From contig JADJVD010000003.1 of the NCBI GenBank assembly GCA_016716745.1, forward strand, positions 21,001 to 85,000: DNA of 64,000 nt, written 5' to 3'. Below are positions 8,657 through 18,719 of this stretch, in pieces (position 1 is the first letter of the stretch; each line of letters starts with the position of its first letter). A model generated the notes under the pieces. That model was not told the origin of the DNA. It saw only the letters and a list, made by a program, of their open reading frames with translations, and searched no databases. The position numbers were made by a program, and so were the translations under genes. The DNA is from Hyphomicrobiales bacterium (GTDB taxonomy: Bacteria > Pseudomonadota > Alphaproteobacteria > Rhizobiales > Beijerinckiaceae).

Positions 8657-9288
8657 GGCGCGCGCTCGCGCAGCGCGCGGGCGATCGCCGCAAGTCGCGT
8701 TCCGCAGGTGAGGACCGAACCGAGGGCGATCGCCCACGCCGCCAGCCAGGGCGCCAGCGCCGAGCCGGCGAGCCAGAACTCGAGCGGCGCCAGAACGCAG
8801 GCGAGCGTCATCGTCGCCATGCGCTGCGGCTTGGCCATCGGCCCGCGAAAATCCTGCGGCAGGCCGAGCGAGCCGCCGAGCGTGCGCACATAGGCGGTGA
8901 GCGCGGCGGCCAGCGCGCCGGCCCAGCCGAGCCAGGGCGCGCCGGCGGCGTGGCCCAGCGCGACGATGAGGATGGAATCGGCGATGCGGTCGGGAATCTC
9001 GTTGTAGAGCGCGCCGAGCGTCGAGCCGCGCCCGCCTTCCACCGCCACCATGCCGTCGAGCAGGTTGCAGAGCAGGCGCAACTGGATCGCCAGCGCGGCG
9101 GCGAGCCACGCCCATGGCCGCTGCGGCGCGGCGAGGAGGGCGGCCGCGCCGGCTGCGGCGAAAACGATGCTGAGAAGCGAAATCTGGTTCGGCGTCACGG
9201 ACGTCGCCAGCAGCGCCTGCGTCAACCGGCGCGCGAGCGTGGTGTCGCGCGAGGCGAGGGGGCGTCGGGGCGAGGCGGGATCGGTCAT
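8653..9288 (-). CDS. CDP-alcohol phosphatidyltransferase family protein (YnbA-like)
   Basis: 211 residues with about six membrane helices. The family motif DGxxAR(x8)G(x3)D(x3)D is present in a modified form, DGMVAV...G...N..PDRIAD: the Arg of AR is Val and the third acidic position is Asn, while the other Asp residues are kept. CDP-alcohol transferases join CDP-diacylglycerol to a small alcohol (glycerol phosphate, inositol phosphate, serine) to make a phospholipid. This is the first gene of a three-gene overlapping unit with PlsC-like and CdsA-like enzymes, which together form a full route from acyl chains to a phospholipid. The alcohol substrate is unknown. Confidence 0.85.
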   Translation of the reverse strand: MTDPASPRRPLASRDTTLARRLTQALLATSVTPNQISLLSIVFAAAGAAALLAAPQRPWAWLAAALAIQLRLLCNLLDGMVAVEGGRGSTLGALYNEIPDRIADSILIVALGHAAGAPWLGWAGALAAALTAYVRTLGGSLGLPQDFRGPMAKPQRMATMTLACVLAPLEFWLAGSALAPWLAAWAIALGSVLTCGTRLAAIARALRERAP

Positions 9289-9433
9289 GCGGCGGGCGTC
9301 CGGGCGCGATACGAGGTCGCAGCGTCGATCATGTCGCGCCGTCGGCGTCGATGCGCAAGCGCACGCGCTGCGGCGGAAGGCGCGGAATTTTGAGCGCTTT
9401 TGCGCGGGGCGACGGCGCGGCGGGCCGGCAAGA

Positions 9434-9449
9434 TTTGAATTCTTCTAAT
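9434..9449. promoter_or_regulatory. Possible Irr (iron control element)-like box before FTR1 gene
   Basis: TTTGAA-TTC-TTCTAAT lies in an AT-rich island about 90 nt before the iron permease start. It resembles the interrupted palindrome (TTTAGAA...TTCTAAA type) bound by the rhizobial iron regulator Irr, but its left half lacks one A. The match is imperfect and the assignment rests mainly on the downstream gene being an iron transporter. Confidence 0.3.
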
Positions 9450-9535
9450 GTAAATGTTTGATATTGGCCGATTTTTATGTTGCGCGTCGTTTGAGCGGCG
9501 CGTTTAACGGGCGGGCCAAACCGGAGCTTTCGCCC

Positions 9536-10333
9536 GTGAGCCTGTCCGTCGCCCTGCAATCCGCCGTGATACTTCTGCGCGAAGGCGTGGAGGCGATGCT
9601 GGTCATCGCCATTCTGGCGGCCGCCTTCCATCGCGCAGGGCAGGGGCGGGCGGTGCGTCTGCTGGGCGCCGGCGCGGCGACGGCCATTCTCGCCAGCCTC
9701 GCCGCCGCCGTGGTCTTCGCGCTGTATTTCAACGGCGCGCACGACGACCGCATGGAGGCGGCGGTGATGCTGCTGGCGGCCGGGCTGATGTTCTACATGA
9801 GCGGCTGGCTGTTCCTGAAGCAGGATGCGGCGGCGCTGGCGGCGAGCCTGAAGGCGGGCGCGCATCGCGCCATGGCCTCCGGCGCGGCGCTGCCCGTGTT
9901 CGCCATCGCCTTTTTCGCGGTGTTCCGGGAGGGGGCCGAGACGATCCTCTTCCTGCACGCTCTGGCGCAGACGGCCGGCGGCTGGAGCGGCTCGCTCTTC
10001 GCCGGTCTGGCGCTCGCCGCGCTGGCGCTCGCCGCCTTCTATGTCGCGATGCAGCGCCTTGCGATGCGCGTGCCGATGCGGCCGGTGTTTCTGGCCACCT
10101 CGGCCCTCTTGTTCGTGATGGGGCTGCGCTTCGTCGGCGCCGCCGTGCAGGAGTTTCAGGAGCAGGCGCTGCTGCCCTTCGACGAGGTCGGCGCCGAGGT
10201 GTTGACGCCGCTCGGCTTCAATCCGAGTTGGGAGGCCATCGTCCCGCAGCTCGCCATCGTCGCGCTGGCGGTCGCCGGGTTGCTGCTGGCGCGCCGCCGC
10301 GCCGCCGCCACGGCGCCGGCGGCGGCCGAGTAG
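9536..10333 (+). CDS. FTR1-family high-affinity iron permease
   Basis: 265 residues, seven hydrophobic helices. The two iron-binding REXXE motifs that define FTR1/EfeU are both present: REGVE at 15-19 and REGAE at 131-135, each in a membrane helix. The chosen start is the GTG at 9536, because a GGAG at 9523-9526 sits 9 nt upstream and the first helix with the REGVE motif begins right after it; a longer reading from an ATG at 9458 adds 26 unconserved residues. The usual EfeO/EfeB partners are not encoded beside it. It ends 9 nt before the stop of the convergent acetyltransferase gene. Confidence 0.88.
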   Translation: MSLSVALQSAVILLREGVEAMLVIAILAAAFHRAGQGRAVRLLGAGAATAILASLAAAVVFALYFNGAHDDRMEAAVMLLAAGLMFYMSGWLFLKQDAAALAASLKAGAHRAMASGAALPVFAIAFFAVFREGAETILFLHALAQTAGGWSGSLFAGLALAALALAAFYVAMQRLAMRVPMRPVFLATSALLFVMGLRFVGAAVQEFQEQALLPFDEVGAEVLTPLGFNPSWEAIVPQLAIVALAVAGLLLARRRAAATAPAAAE

Positions 10334-10342
10334 ACCCGCGCC

Positions 10343-10945
10343 TCAGCGACGCTCCGGCTGCATCGAGAACATCCGGCGTTGCAGGTCGAGCATGGCGGTG
10401 GCGAAGCCGTTGGCGTCGTCCATCGCCTCGTAGAGCAGCGAGAAGGCGCTCGGGCCGGCATTCGTCAGCACGCCGCCGACGTCGCCCGACTCGAATCGCA
10501 TCTCGGCGGAGAATTTGCGCGCCAGCGCCTGCATCGCCTTGTTGCGCGACAGGCAGGACATGTAGAGCGTATCGGCCCGGCGGTTGCGCGCGGCGCGCAC
10601 GATGCGCGCCATCAGCTCGGCGCCGACGCCGAGGCGGCGCCACGGCCGCTCGACGCTGAAGGCGGCCTCCGCCAGGCCGTCGAAGCCGGTCGGCCCGTCG
10701 GGTCCGGCGACCTGGCGCAGCTCGCCCGCCCCGCGCAATTCGCCGTCGACGAAAAAGCCGTAGATGAGATCGTCGAGCCCGAAGCAGCGGGCCGCATACT
10801 GGCGCAGGAAATCGTCGGACACCGCCATCGCGAACCGGTCGTAGCGGCTCTCGGCGTCCAGTCTCAGGAGATGATCCCGAAAAGCCGACGCGTCGGGCGG
10901 CCAGAGGCGGCGGATCGTGCCGCCATGCATCGCGCGCTGTCCCAT
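10343..10945 (-). CDS. GNAT family N-acetyltransferase
   Basis: 200 residues from the ATG at 10945, chosen because GAGGAG lies 8 nt upstream; an earlier in-frame ATG would add 34 residues with no visible ribosome site. The acetyl-CoA-binding part of the GNAT fold is seen in FSVERPWRRLGVGAELMARIV (about residues 100-120), where R-x-L-G-V-G corresponds to the Q/R-x-x-G-x-G/A pyrophosphate loop. The substrate cannot be predicted. Proteins with this layout are often annotated as acetyltransferases acting on small amines or protein N-termini. It is a single gene divergent from the glutathione S-transferase gene. Confidence 0.75.
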   Translation of the reverse strand: MGQRAMHGGTIRRLWPPDASAFRDHLLRLDAESRYDRFAMAVSDDFLRQYAARCFGLDDLIYGFFVDGELRGAGELRQVAGPDGPTGFDGLAEAAFSVERPWRRLGVGAELMARIVRAARNRRADTLYMSCLSRNKAMQALARKFSAEMRFESGDVGGVLTNAGPSAFSLLYEAMDDANGFATAMLDLQRRMFSMQPERR

Positions 10946-11214
10946 ATCAGGTCTCCTCAATCCGCCTCGGCGATTGGCCGTCTTGATCGACCCCCTCGAT
11001 TCGTCCCATCCCGCCATGACAATGGTGCGTCGCAGCATTCGCCGCAACCCGCGCGCCGCTCGAATTCGCGGCGCCTACTGAAATCGTTTGCTTATTTTCG
11101 GGTTCTTGCGCCCGTTTCGCAATCTAGCGCCATGTTGCGGCGCAAAGGAGACGGCGAGGCGGCGGGTTGCGGGCGGTCTCCGCGCCGGTCAATGTGGCAA
11201 AACGGGAGGGGCGC

Positions 11215-11847
11215 ATGGACTACCGGCTGTATTGCTTCGGGGAATCGGGCAACTCGTTCAAGGCGGCGCTCATGCTGTCGGCCTGCGGGCTGGAGTGGAC
11301 GCCTGTCCTCGTCGACTATTTCAACGGCGAGACGCGCGGGGCGGCCTACCGCCGCGACGTCAACGAGATGGGCGAGGTTCCCGTGCTCGACGACGGGGCG
11401 CGCAAGCTCAGCCAGTCCGGCGTCATCCTCACCGCGCTCGCTGAGCGGACGGGCCAGTTCGGCTGGCGCGACGAGGACGAGCGGCTCGAGGGGTTGCGCT
11501 GGCTGCTCTTCGACAACCACAAATTCACGAGCTACGTCGCGACGCTGCGCTTCCTCGTCGCGCTGGCGAGGACAGGCGAGACGGCGACGACGGAGTTCCT
11601 GCGCGGCCGGGCCGAGGCGGCGATCGGCGTCGTCGAGACGCATCTGGCGGCGGCGGACTGGCTGGTCGGCGGGCGGCCGACCATCGCCGACCTGTCGCTC
11701 AGTGGCTACCTGTTCTACCCCGAGGACTACGGGATCGACTGGGGCGCGCGCCCGGCGATCGGCCGCTGGCTCGACCGCATCCGCGCGCTGCCCGGCTGGA
11801 AGCCGCCTTACGAGATGATGCCCAAGGCGCCCGCCAAACGCGCCTGA
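11215..11847 (+). CDS. Glutathione S-transferase family protein
   Basis: 210 residues. The N-terminal thioredoxin-like domain (1-80) contains MGEVPVLDDG, with the cis-Pro of the glutathione site, followed by KLSQSGVILTALAE, whose Ser at the SQS position normally contacts the gamma-glutamyl group. The all-helical C-terminal domain (~88-200) includes PTIADLSLSGYLFYPED, the N-capping box of the family. The ATG at 11215 follows GGGAGGG by 4-5 nt. It conjugates or reduces electrophiles with glutathione in the cytoplasm; the substrate is unknown. It ends 6 nt from the stop of the convergent antiporter gene. Confidence 0.9.
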   Translation: MDYRLYCFGESGNSFKAALMLSACGLEWTPVLVDYFNGETRGAAYRRDVNEMGEVPVLDDGARKLSQSGVILTALAERTGQFGWRDEDERLEGLRWLLFDNHKFTSYVATLRFLVALARTGETATTEFLRGRAEAAIGVVETHLAAADWLVGGRPTIADLSLSGYLFYPEDYGIDWGARPAIGRWLDRIRALPGWKPPYEMMPKAPAKRA

Positions 11848-11853
11848 GGCCGC

Positions 11854-13254
11854 TCAGCGGAAGAACACGAAGGTCGCCAGCAGGAAGGTCGGAACCAGCA
11901 CGGCGCCCGACCACAGCATGTAGGCGAAGAAGCTCGGCATGTTGACGCCGCCGCTGCGGGCGATGGCGTAGACCATGAAGTTCGGCGCGTTGCCGATGTA
12001 GGAGTTGGCGCCCATGAACACCGCGCCGCAGGAGATGGCGGCCAGCGTCAGCGCGCCGCCCGTCATCAGCTGCGCCGGGTCGCCGCCGGCGAGCTCGAAG
12101 AAGACGAGATAGGTCGGCGCGTTGTCGAGGAAGGAGGACAGCGCGCCCGACGCCCAGAAATAGGCGGCGTTGTTCGGCGAGCCGTCGGCGTTGGTCACGG
12201 CCGCGACGAGGCCGGCAAAAGCGCCCTCGCGCCCGGCGCCGAGCATCGCCAGCACCGGGACGATGGTGACGAAGATGCCGAGGAAGAGCTTCGCCACCTC
12301 GACGATCGGCCCCCACGAGAACCCGTTGGCGACGTGATCGTATTCCGGCGTCAGCTTGAGCGAGGCGAAGACGACGCCGACGAAGACGAGATCGCGCAGC
12401 ACGTTCTGGACCTTCACCGTCTGGCCGAGAAGCGGGAACGAGCCCAGATCCACCTTCGCGGCGAACAGGATCGCGGCGATGACGAGGCCGATCAGCGCCA
12501 GATTCGGCAGGCCGGCGATGTGGATGAGGCTGCCGTCCGGGGTCGGGTCCGGCCGGTCGTGGCCTTCCTTGCGGTAGATCCAGGAATCGACCGCGAAGAA
12601 GACGAGCAGCACGACGCCGCCGATAAACAGAGTCTCGGAAAAAAGGTGCGTCGTCGTCCAGAAGAAGTCGACCCCGCGCAGGAAGCCGAGGAACAGGGGC
12701 GGATCGCCGAGCGGCGTCAGCGAGCCGCCGATGTTCGAGACGAGGAAGATGAAGAAGACGATCACATGCGCGTTGTGGAGGCGGTCGTCATTGGCGCGCA
12801 TCACCGGACGGATCATCACCATCGAGGCGCCGGTCGTGCCGATCAGGCTCGCCAGCGCCGCGCCTATCGTCAGGAGGATCGTATTGGTCAGCGGCGAGCC
12901 GTGCAGATTGCCGCGGATGACGATGCCGCCGGCGGTGGTGAACAGGGCGAGCAGCAGCAGGATGAAGGGCACGTATTCGAGCAGCAGCGTGTGCGAGATC
13001 GCGTCCAGCGCGACGCCGGGCGAGCGCGTCAGGGCGAGCGGAACGACGGTGAGCGCGGCCCAGAGCGCGGCGATCTTGCCCTGATGATGCTCCCAGACAT
13101 GCGGCGCGAAGAGCGGGAACAGCGCTATCGACAGCAGCATGCCGACGAAGGGGATGGCCCATGCGACGCCGAAGCTGCGCCCGTCGAGACCGGCGGCGAG
13201 GGCGGGGTCGGGCAGGAGCGCGAGCGCGATCAATCCCAAGGCGCGGCGGCGCAT
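11854..13254 (-). CDS. Sodium:proton antiporter (NhaD/CitMHS-like)
   Basis: 466 residues with an N-terminal hydrophobic leader and about twelve membrane helices. Two internally related halves carry the ion-transporter signatures NIGGSLTPLGDPPLF in the first half and FLDNAPTYLVFFEL plus GANSYIGNAPNFM in the second, typical of the sodium:proton antiporters of the ion transporter superfamily. It would exchange cytoplasmic Na+ for H+, although distant relatives carry citrate or arsenite, so the ion is inferred. It is monocistronic and divergent from zapE. The 138-nt gap to zapE holds both promoters and no gene. Confidence 0.85.
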   Translation of the reverse strand: MRRRALGLIALALLPDPALAAGLDGRSFGVAWAIPFVGMLLSIALFPLFAPHVWEHHQGKIAALWAALTVVPLALTRSPGVALDAISHTLLLEYVPFILLLLALFTTAGGIVIRGNLHGSPLTNTILLTIGAALASLIGTTGASMVMIRPVMRANDDRLHNAHVIVFFIFLVSNIGGSLTPLGDPPLFLGFLRGVDFFWTTTHLFSETLFIGGVVLLVFFAVDSWIYRKEGHDRPDPTPDGSLIHIAGLPNLALIGLVIAAILFAAKVDLGSFPLLGQTVKVQNVLRDLVFVGVVFASLKLTPEYDHVANGFSWGPIVEVAKLFLGIFVTIVPVLAMLGAGREGAFAGLVAAVTNADGSPNNAAYFWASGALSSFLDNAPTYLVFFELAGGDPAQLMTGGALTLAAISCGAVFMGANSYIGNAPNFMVYAIARSGGVNMPSFFAYMLWSGAVLVPTFLLATFVFFR

Positions 13255-13398
13255 TCCTTCCCCCTGACCCGTTTTTCGTTGCAGACGCCATTCAACGGAA
13301 AAGCGCCGCCCGCCGCAAGCATGAACGATCGTCGCAGGCGGCGGGCCTTGCGAAGGCCGGGCGCGCGGGGCTAAGCCATCCTCGCTTGCGAGGTGCGC

Positions 13399-14559
13399 GT
13401 GCCGTCATTGCCTGAACTCTATCGTCAGCGCGTCGAGGCGGGGCTGCTCGAGCGCGACGGCGCGCAGGAGGCCGCCCTCGCCCGCCTCGACCGGCTGCGG
13501 CTCGATCTCGTCGACTACCGGCTGCCGCGCAAGGCGGGCGCGCTTGGCTGGCTGTTCGCCGCCAAGCGACCGGACCCGCCGAAGGGGCTCTACATCTGGG
13601 GCTCCGTCGGCCGCGGCAAGACGATGTTGATGGACCTGTTCTTCGAGGCCGTGCAGGTCGAGAAGAAGCGACGCGTGCATTTCCACGCCTTCATGGCGGA
13701 CGCGCACAAGCGCATCTACGCCTGGCGCAAGGCGCACAAGAACGGCGAGGTGCGCGGCGACGATCCCATCCTGCCGACGGCCAACGCCATCGCCGAAGAG
13801 GCGACGCTGATCTGCTTCGACGAGTTCGCCGTCAACGACATCGCCGACGCGATGATCCTCGGCCGGCTGTTCGAGGCGCTGTTCCAGCGCGGCGTCATCG
13901 TCGTGGCGACGTCCAACGTCGACCCGAACGATCTCTACAAGGACGGCCTCAACCGCGCGCTGTTCCTGCCTTTCGTCGGGCTGTTGAAGGAGCGGATGGA
14001 CGTGATCCGGCTGGATGCGCGCACCGACTTCCGGATGGAGAAGCTGGCGGGCGCTGCGGTCTATCACGTTCCCGCGGACGCGGATGCGCGGGCCGCGCTC
14101 GACCACGCCTTCCTGATGCTGACGGGCGTCGAGAGAGGCGAGCGCGTCGAGCTCGACGTGCTCGGGCGCAAGCTCGTGGTCCCGCAGGCCGCGCGCGGGG
14201 TCGCGCGGTTCGGCTTCGCGGAGCTGTGCGAGGCGCCGCTCGGGCCGTCCGACTATCTCGAACTGGCGATCACCTTCCACACCGTGATCTGCGACGGAAT
14301 TCCGGCGATGGACATCGCCCAGCGCAACGCCGCCAAGCGGTTCATCACGCTGATCGACGCGCTCTACGACTGCAACGCCCGCTTCATCGCCTCGGCGGCG
14401 GCCGAGCCCGACGGGCTCTATTCGGCCGATCAGGGCCGCGAGGCGTTCGAGTTCGCGCGCACCGCCTCGCGCCTCATCGAGATGCGCTCGACGGAGTATC
14501 TGAGCCGGCCGCACGGGCGCGTCGGCGGGGCGAGCGCCGAGGGCGTGGTGGAGACCTGA
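13399..14559 (+). CDS. zapE: Cell division protein ZapE (AFG1-like ATPase)
   Basis: 386 residues. Walker A GSVGRGKT (68-75), Walker B LICFDEF and the sensor segment VVATSNVDPNDLYKDGL are all present, as in ZapE/LACE1-type AAA-like ATPases. ZapE binds FtsZ and modulates the Z ring; mitochondrial relatives act in protein quality control. Two in-frame GTG codons compete for the start, 13393 and 13399. The second is preferred because GAGG at 13390-13393 then lies 5 nt upstream and does not overlap the codon. In many Hyphomicrobiales zapE directly precedes mdh; here a TetR gene lies between them. Confidence 0.93.
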   Translation: MPSLPELYRQRVEAGLLERDGAQEAALARLDRLRLDLVDYRLPRKAGALGWLFAAKRPDPPKGLYIWGSVGRGKTMLMDLFFEAVQVEKKRRVHFHAFMADAHKRIYAWRKAHKNGEVRGDDPILPTANAIAEEATLICFDEFAVNDIADAMILGRLFEALFQRGVIVVATSNVDPNDLYKDGLNRALFLPFVGLLKERMDVIRLDARTDFRMEKLAGAAVYHVPADADARAALDHAFLMLTGVERGERVELDVLGRKLVVPQAARGVARFGFAELCEAPLGPSDYLELAITFHTVICDGIPAMDIAQRNAAKRFITLIDALYDCNARFIASAAAEPDGLYSADQGREAFEFARTASRLIEMRSTEYLSRPHGRVGGASAEGVVET

Positions 14560-14581
14560 GCGGCGGGCTAGGCTCGCCGTC

Positions 14582-15184
14582 ATGGCCGACTCAGCCGAAC
14601 CCACCGACCAGCGCATTCTCGAGGAGACGCTCGCGCATATCCGCCGGCACGGCGCGCGGCGCACGACCGTGCTGTCGGTCGCCGAGGCGCTCGGCATGAC
14701 GCATGCGGCGGTCTACCGCTACTTCCCCTCCAAGGCCGAACTGTTCGACGCGGCGACCGCCGAGGCGCTGCGCCCGCTCGAGGCGGCGCTGCGCGAAATC
14801 GCCGAGGCGCCCGACCCCGCGCCCGACAAGCTCGAGCGCATGGCGACGAGCGTGCACCGGGCCTATCGGGGGCTGGCGCTGGAGGACCCGGATCTGTTCG
14901 ACCTGTTGGCGCAGGCCGTGGTCGAGGCCCGGGGCGTCGGGCGCAAGCACCGCGCGCGGGTGCAGTCGGCGGTGCAGCGGGTGATCGAGGAGGGGATCGG
15001 CGGCGGCGCCTTTCCGGGCGGCGACCCCCGGCGCGCGATGGCGTTCTTCTTCGACGCGCTGCACCGTTTCATTCATCCGGTGTCGATCCGGCTCGACCGG
15101 GCGGCGAGCGCGGCGGCGCTCGATCAGCGGATGGAGCGGGTGACGCGGATGACCCTGCGAGCGCTGACCTTGGGTCGTGTCTAG
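14582..15184 (+). CDS. TetR/AcrR family transcriptional regulator
   Basis: 200 residues. The N-terminal helix-turn-helix spans residues ~30-50 (LSVAEALGMTHAAVYRYFPSK, with the usual VYRYF recognition helix). The rest is an all-helical ligand/dimer domain without recognisable similarity. It lies 22 nt after zapE and directly before the TCA operon, on the same strand. A near-perfect 33-nt palindrome starts at its own stop codon (15184-15216) and is the obvious candidate for its operator. If so, it could control mdh and the following genes; that is inference. Confidence 0.88.
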   Translation: MADSAEPTDQRILEETLAHIRRHGARRTTVLSVAEALGMTHAAVYRYFPSKAELFDAATAEALRPLEAALREIAEAPDPAPDKLERMATSVHRAYRGLALEDPDLFDLLAQAVVEARGVGRKHRARVQSAVQRVIEEGIGGGAFPGGDPRRAMAFFFDALHRFIHPVSIRLDRAASAAALDQRMERVTRMTLRALTLGRV

Positions 15185-15216
15185 GTTTCAAGTAACAATA
15201 ATTGTTATTTGTAACC
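15184..15216. promoter_or_regulatory. 33-nt near-perfect palindrome, candidate TetR operator
   Basis: Left arm GGTTTCAAGTAACAAT (15184-15199), centre A at 15200, right arm ATTGTTATTTGTAACC (15201-15216). The arms match at 14 of 16 positions and the inner 15 nt are a perfect palindrome. It is strikingly AT-rich in a ~70 % GC setting. A one-base centre and no T-tract make a DNA-binding site more likely than a terminator. It lies after tetR and about 230 nt before mdh. Confidence 0.6.
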
Positions 15217-15448
15217 TCTGCGATTCACTGCCGGATTTGTCGTGACCCGGCCGCAATCGCGTGTCTTCATTACGAAAATTCGATCCGCGCCGGTTGAACG
15301 CGGCTCAGGCGCCGGCGCATTAGCCTTTCGCCCGACTTGCCTTTCCGCTCCCGGCGCTGGAAAGAAGCCGCGGTTTTCCGGGGAGACGGCGCCGAGGACG
15401 CGCCGAGGCCCAACAGGCCGGCACGGCCGCAAGAGAGGACGACACGAC

Positions 15449-16412
15449 ATGGCGCGCAAGAAGATTGGCCTGATCGGGGCGGGACAGATCGGCGGCACGC
15501 TCGCCCACCTCGCCGGCCTGAAGGAGCTCGGCGACATCGTCCTGTTCGACATCGCCGAGGGCGTGCCGCAGGGCAAGGCGCTGGATCTGGCCGAGTCGTC
15601 CCCGGTCGAGGGCTTCGACGCCAGGCTGAGCGGCGCCAACTCCTACGAGGCGATCGCCGGGTCCGACGTGATCATCGTCACCGCCGGCGTGCCGCGCAAG
15701 CCCGGCATGAGCCGCGACGACCTGATCGGCATCAACCTCAAGGTCATGGACTCGGTCGGCAAGGGCATCAAGACCTACGCGCCGAACGCCTTCGTCATCT
15801 GCATCACCAACCCGCTCGACGCCATGGTGTGGGCGCTGCAGAAGTTCTCCGGCCTGCCGGCGAACAAGGTCGTCGGCATGGCCGGCGTGCTCGACTCGGC
15901 GCGCTTCCGCTACTTCCTGGCCGAGGAGCTCGGCGTTTCCGTGCGCGACGTGCACGCGATGACGCTCGGCGGCCACGGCGACGACATGGTGCCGCTGGTG
16001 CGCCACTCCACGGTCGGCGGCGTGCCGCTGCCCGACCTCGTGAAGATGGGCTGGATGACGCAGGCCAAGCTCGACTCCATTGTCGAGCGCACCCGCAAGG
16101 GCGGCGGCGAGATCGTCGCGCTGCTGAAGACCGGCTCGGCCTTCTACGCGCCGGCCTCCTCGGCGATCGCGATGGCGCGAGTCCTACCTCAACGACCAGA
16201 AGCGCATCCTGCCCGTGGCGGCGCATCTGACCGGCCAGTACGGCGTCGGCGACATGTACGTCGGCGTGCCGGCGCTGATCGGCGCCAATGGCGTCGAGAA
16301 GATCGTCGAGATCGAGTTCGACGCGGCCGAGAAGGACATGTTCAAGAAGTCCGTCGCCTCGGTGCAGGGCCTGATCGAGGCCTGCAAGACCATCAATCCG
16401 GCGCTCGCCTGA
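15449..16412 (+). CDS. mdh: Malate dehydrogenase, frameshifted at 16178 as given
   Basis: LDH-like malate dehydrogenase, 320 residues if one extra base is ignored. The Rossmann loop GAGQIGG is near residue 10, substrate-binding Arg lies in RKPGM, and GGHGDDM holds the catalytic His near residue 176. The frame is perfect up to SAIAMA. Then an extra C at about 16178 shifts it, and the expected ESYLNDQKRILPVAAHLTGQ continues in the next frame to the normal end at 16412. Everything on both sides is well conserved, so this is either a sequencing error or a very recent mutation. The enzyme interconverts malate and oxaloacetate. It leads the sucCDAB-lpd block. Confidence 0.93.
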
Positions 16413-16434
16413 GCCTGCCGAAGAGGACTCGTCC

Positions 16435-17646
<1,212 letters not shown>

Positions 17647-18531
17647 ATGTCCATCCTGATCGACAAGAACACGAAGGTCATCACGCAGGGCTTCACGGGG
17701 AAGAACGGCACGTTCCACTCCGAGCAGGCGCTGGCCTACGGCACCAAGCTCGTCGGCGGCACCTCGCCCGGCAAGGGCGGCGCCATGCATCTCGGCCTGC
17801 CCGTGTTCGACACGGTGAAGGAGGCGCGCGAGGCGACGGGCGCCGACGCCTCGGTCGTCTACGTTCCGCCGCCGGGCGCGGCGGACGCGATCTGCGAGGC
17901 GATCGACGCGGAGATCCCGCTCATCGTCTGCATCACCGAGGGCATTCCGGTGCTCGACATGGTGCGCGTCAAGCGCTCGCTCGCCGGCTCGAAGTCGCGC
18001 CTCATCGGGCCGAACTGCCCGGGCGTGGTGACGGCGGGCGAATCGAAGATCGGCATCATGCCGGCCAACATCTTCAAGCCGGGCTCGGTCGGCATCGTGT
18101 CGCGCTCCGGCACGCTGACCTATGAGGCGGTGTTCCAGACCACCAATGCGGGCCTTGGCCAGACGACGGCGGTCGGCATCGGCGGCGACCCGGTCAAGGG
18201 CACCGAGTTCATCGACATGCTGGAGATGTTCCTGGCCGACGAGAAGACGACGTCGATCATCATGATCGGCGAGATCGGCGGCTCGGCCGAGGAGGACGCG
18301 GCGCAGTTCCTGGCCGACGAGGCCAAGCGCGGGCGCAAGAAGCCGACCGTCGGCTTCATCGCCGGCCGCACGGCGCCTCCGGGCCGCCGCATGGGCCATG
18401 CCGGCGCGATCATCTCGGGCGGCAAGGGCGGCGCGGAAGACAAGATCGCGGCGATGGAGGCGGCGGGAATCAAGGTGTCGCCCTCGCCGGCGCGCCTCGG
18501 CTCGACGCTCGTCGAACTGCTGAAGGCCTGA
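17647..18531 (+). CDS. sucD: Succinate-CoA ligase alpha subunit
   Basis: 294 residues from the ATG at 17647 (MSILIDKNTKVI), the normal length. The CoA-binding Rossmann part holds GFTGKNGTFHSEQA and the C-terminal part holds GRRMGHAGAIISGG with the phosphohistidine that relays phosphate from succinyl phosphate to nucleotide. As given, the gene is read through in frame from sucC, so a single polypeptide of 698 residues would also be possible. No clear ribosome-binding site is seen in the 20 nt before the ATG, which means translation would depend on coupling to sucC. Its stop is followed by a 10-bp hairpin at 18541-18563. Confidence 0.94.
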   Translation: MSILIDKNTKVITQGFTGKNGTFHSEQALAYGTKLVGGTSPGKGGAMHLGLPVFDTVKEAREATGADASVVYVPPPGAADAICEAIDAEIPLIVCITEGIPVLDMVRVKRSLAGSKSRLIGPNCPGVVTAGESKIGIMPANIFKPGSVGIVSRSGTLTYEAVFQTTNAGLGQTTAVGIGGDPVKGTEFIDMLEMFLADEKTTSIIMIGEIGGSAEEDAAQFLADEAKRGRKKPTVGFIAGRTAPPGRRMGHAGAIISGGKGGAEDKIAAMEAAGIKVSPSPARLGSTLVELLKA

Positions 18532-18540
18532 CGACCCGGC

Positions 18541-18563
18541 CGCGCGGGAGCTTCTCCCGCGCG
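18541..18563 (+). other. Intercistronic hairpin between sucD and sucA
   Basis: CGCGCGGGAG at 18541-18550 pairs perfectly with CTCCCGCGCG at 18554-18563 around a CTT loop, ten bases after the sucD stop. No T-tract follows, so it is unlikely to be a full terminator; it may protect the sucCD mRNA end or lower expression of sucA. The rest of the 188-nt gap (18532-18719) holds a second small hairpin around 18609-18621 and the sucA ribosome site, and no gene. Confidence 0.45.
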
Positions 18564-18719
18564 AGCCTCGCGCCGGCTCGAGGCGCCAAGAACACACAGC
18601 GGAGCGTCGCCGCGAAGCGGCGCCCGCGCGATGCCCGGCGCGACAGGCGCCGCGCGTCCGCGCCTCCTCGCCGCGGCGCTGGCGCGGCCCCAGCCCGCAC
18701 ATGTTTCGGAGGGCATGGC

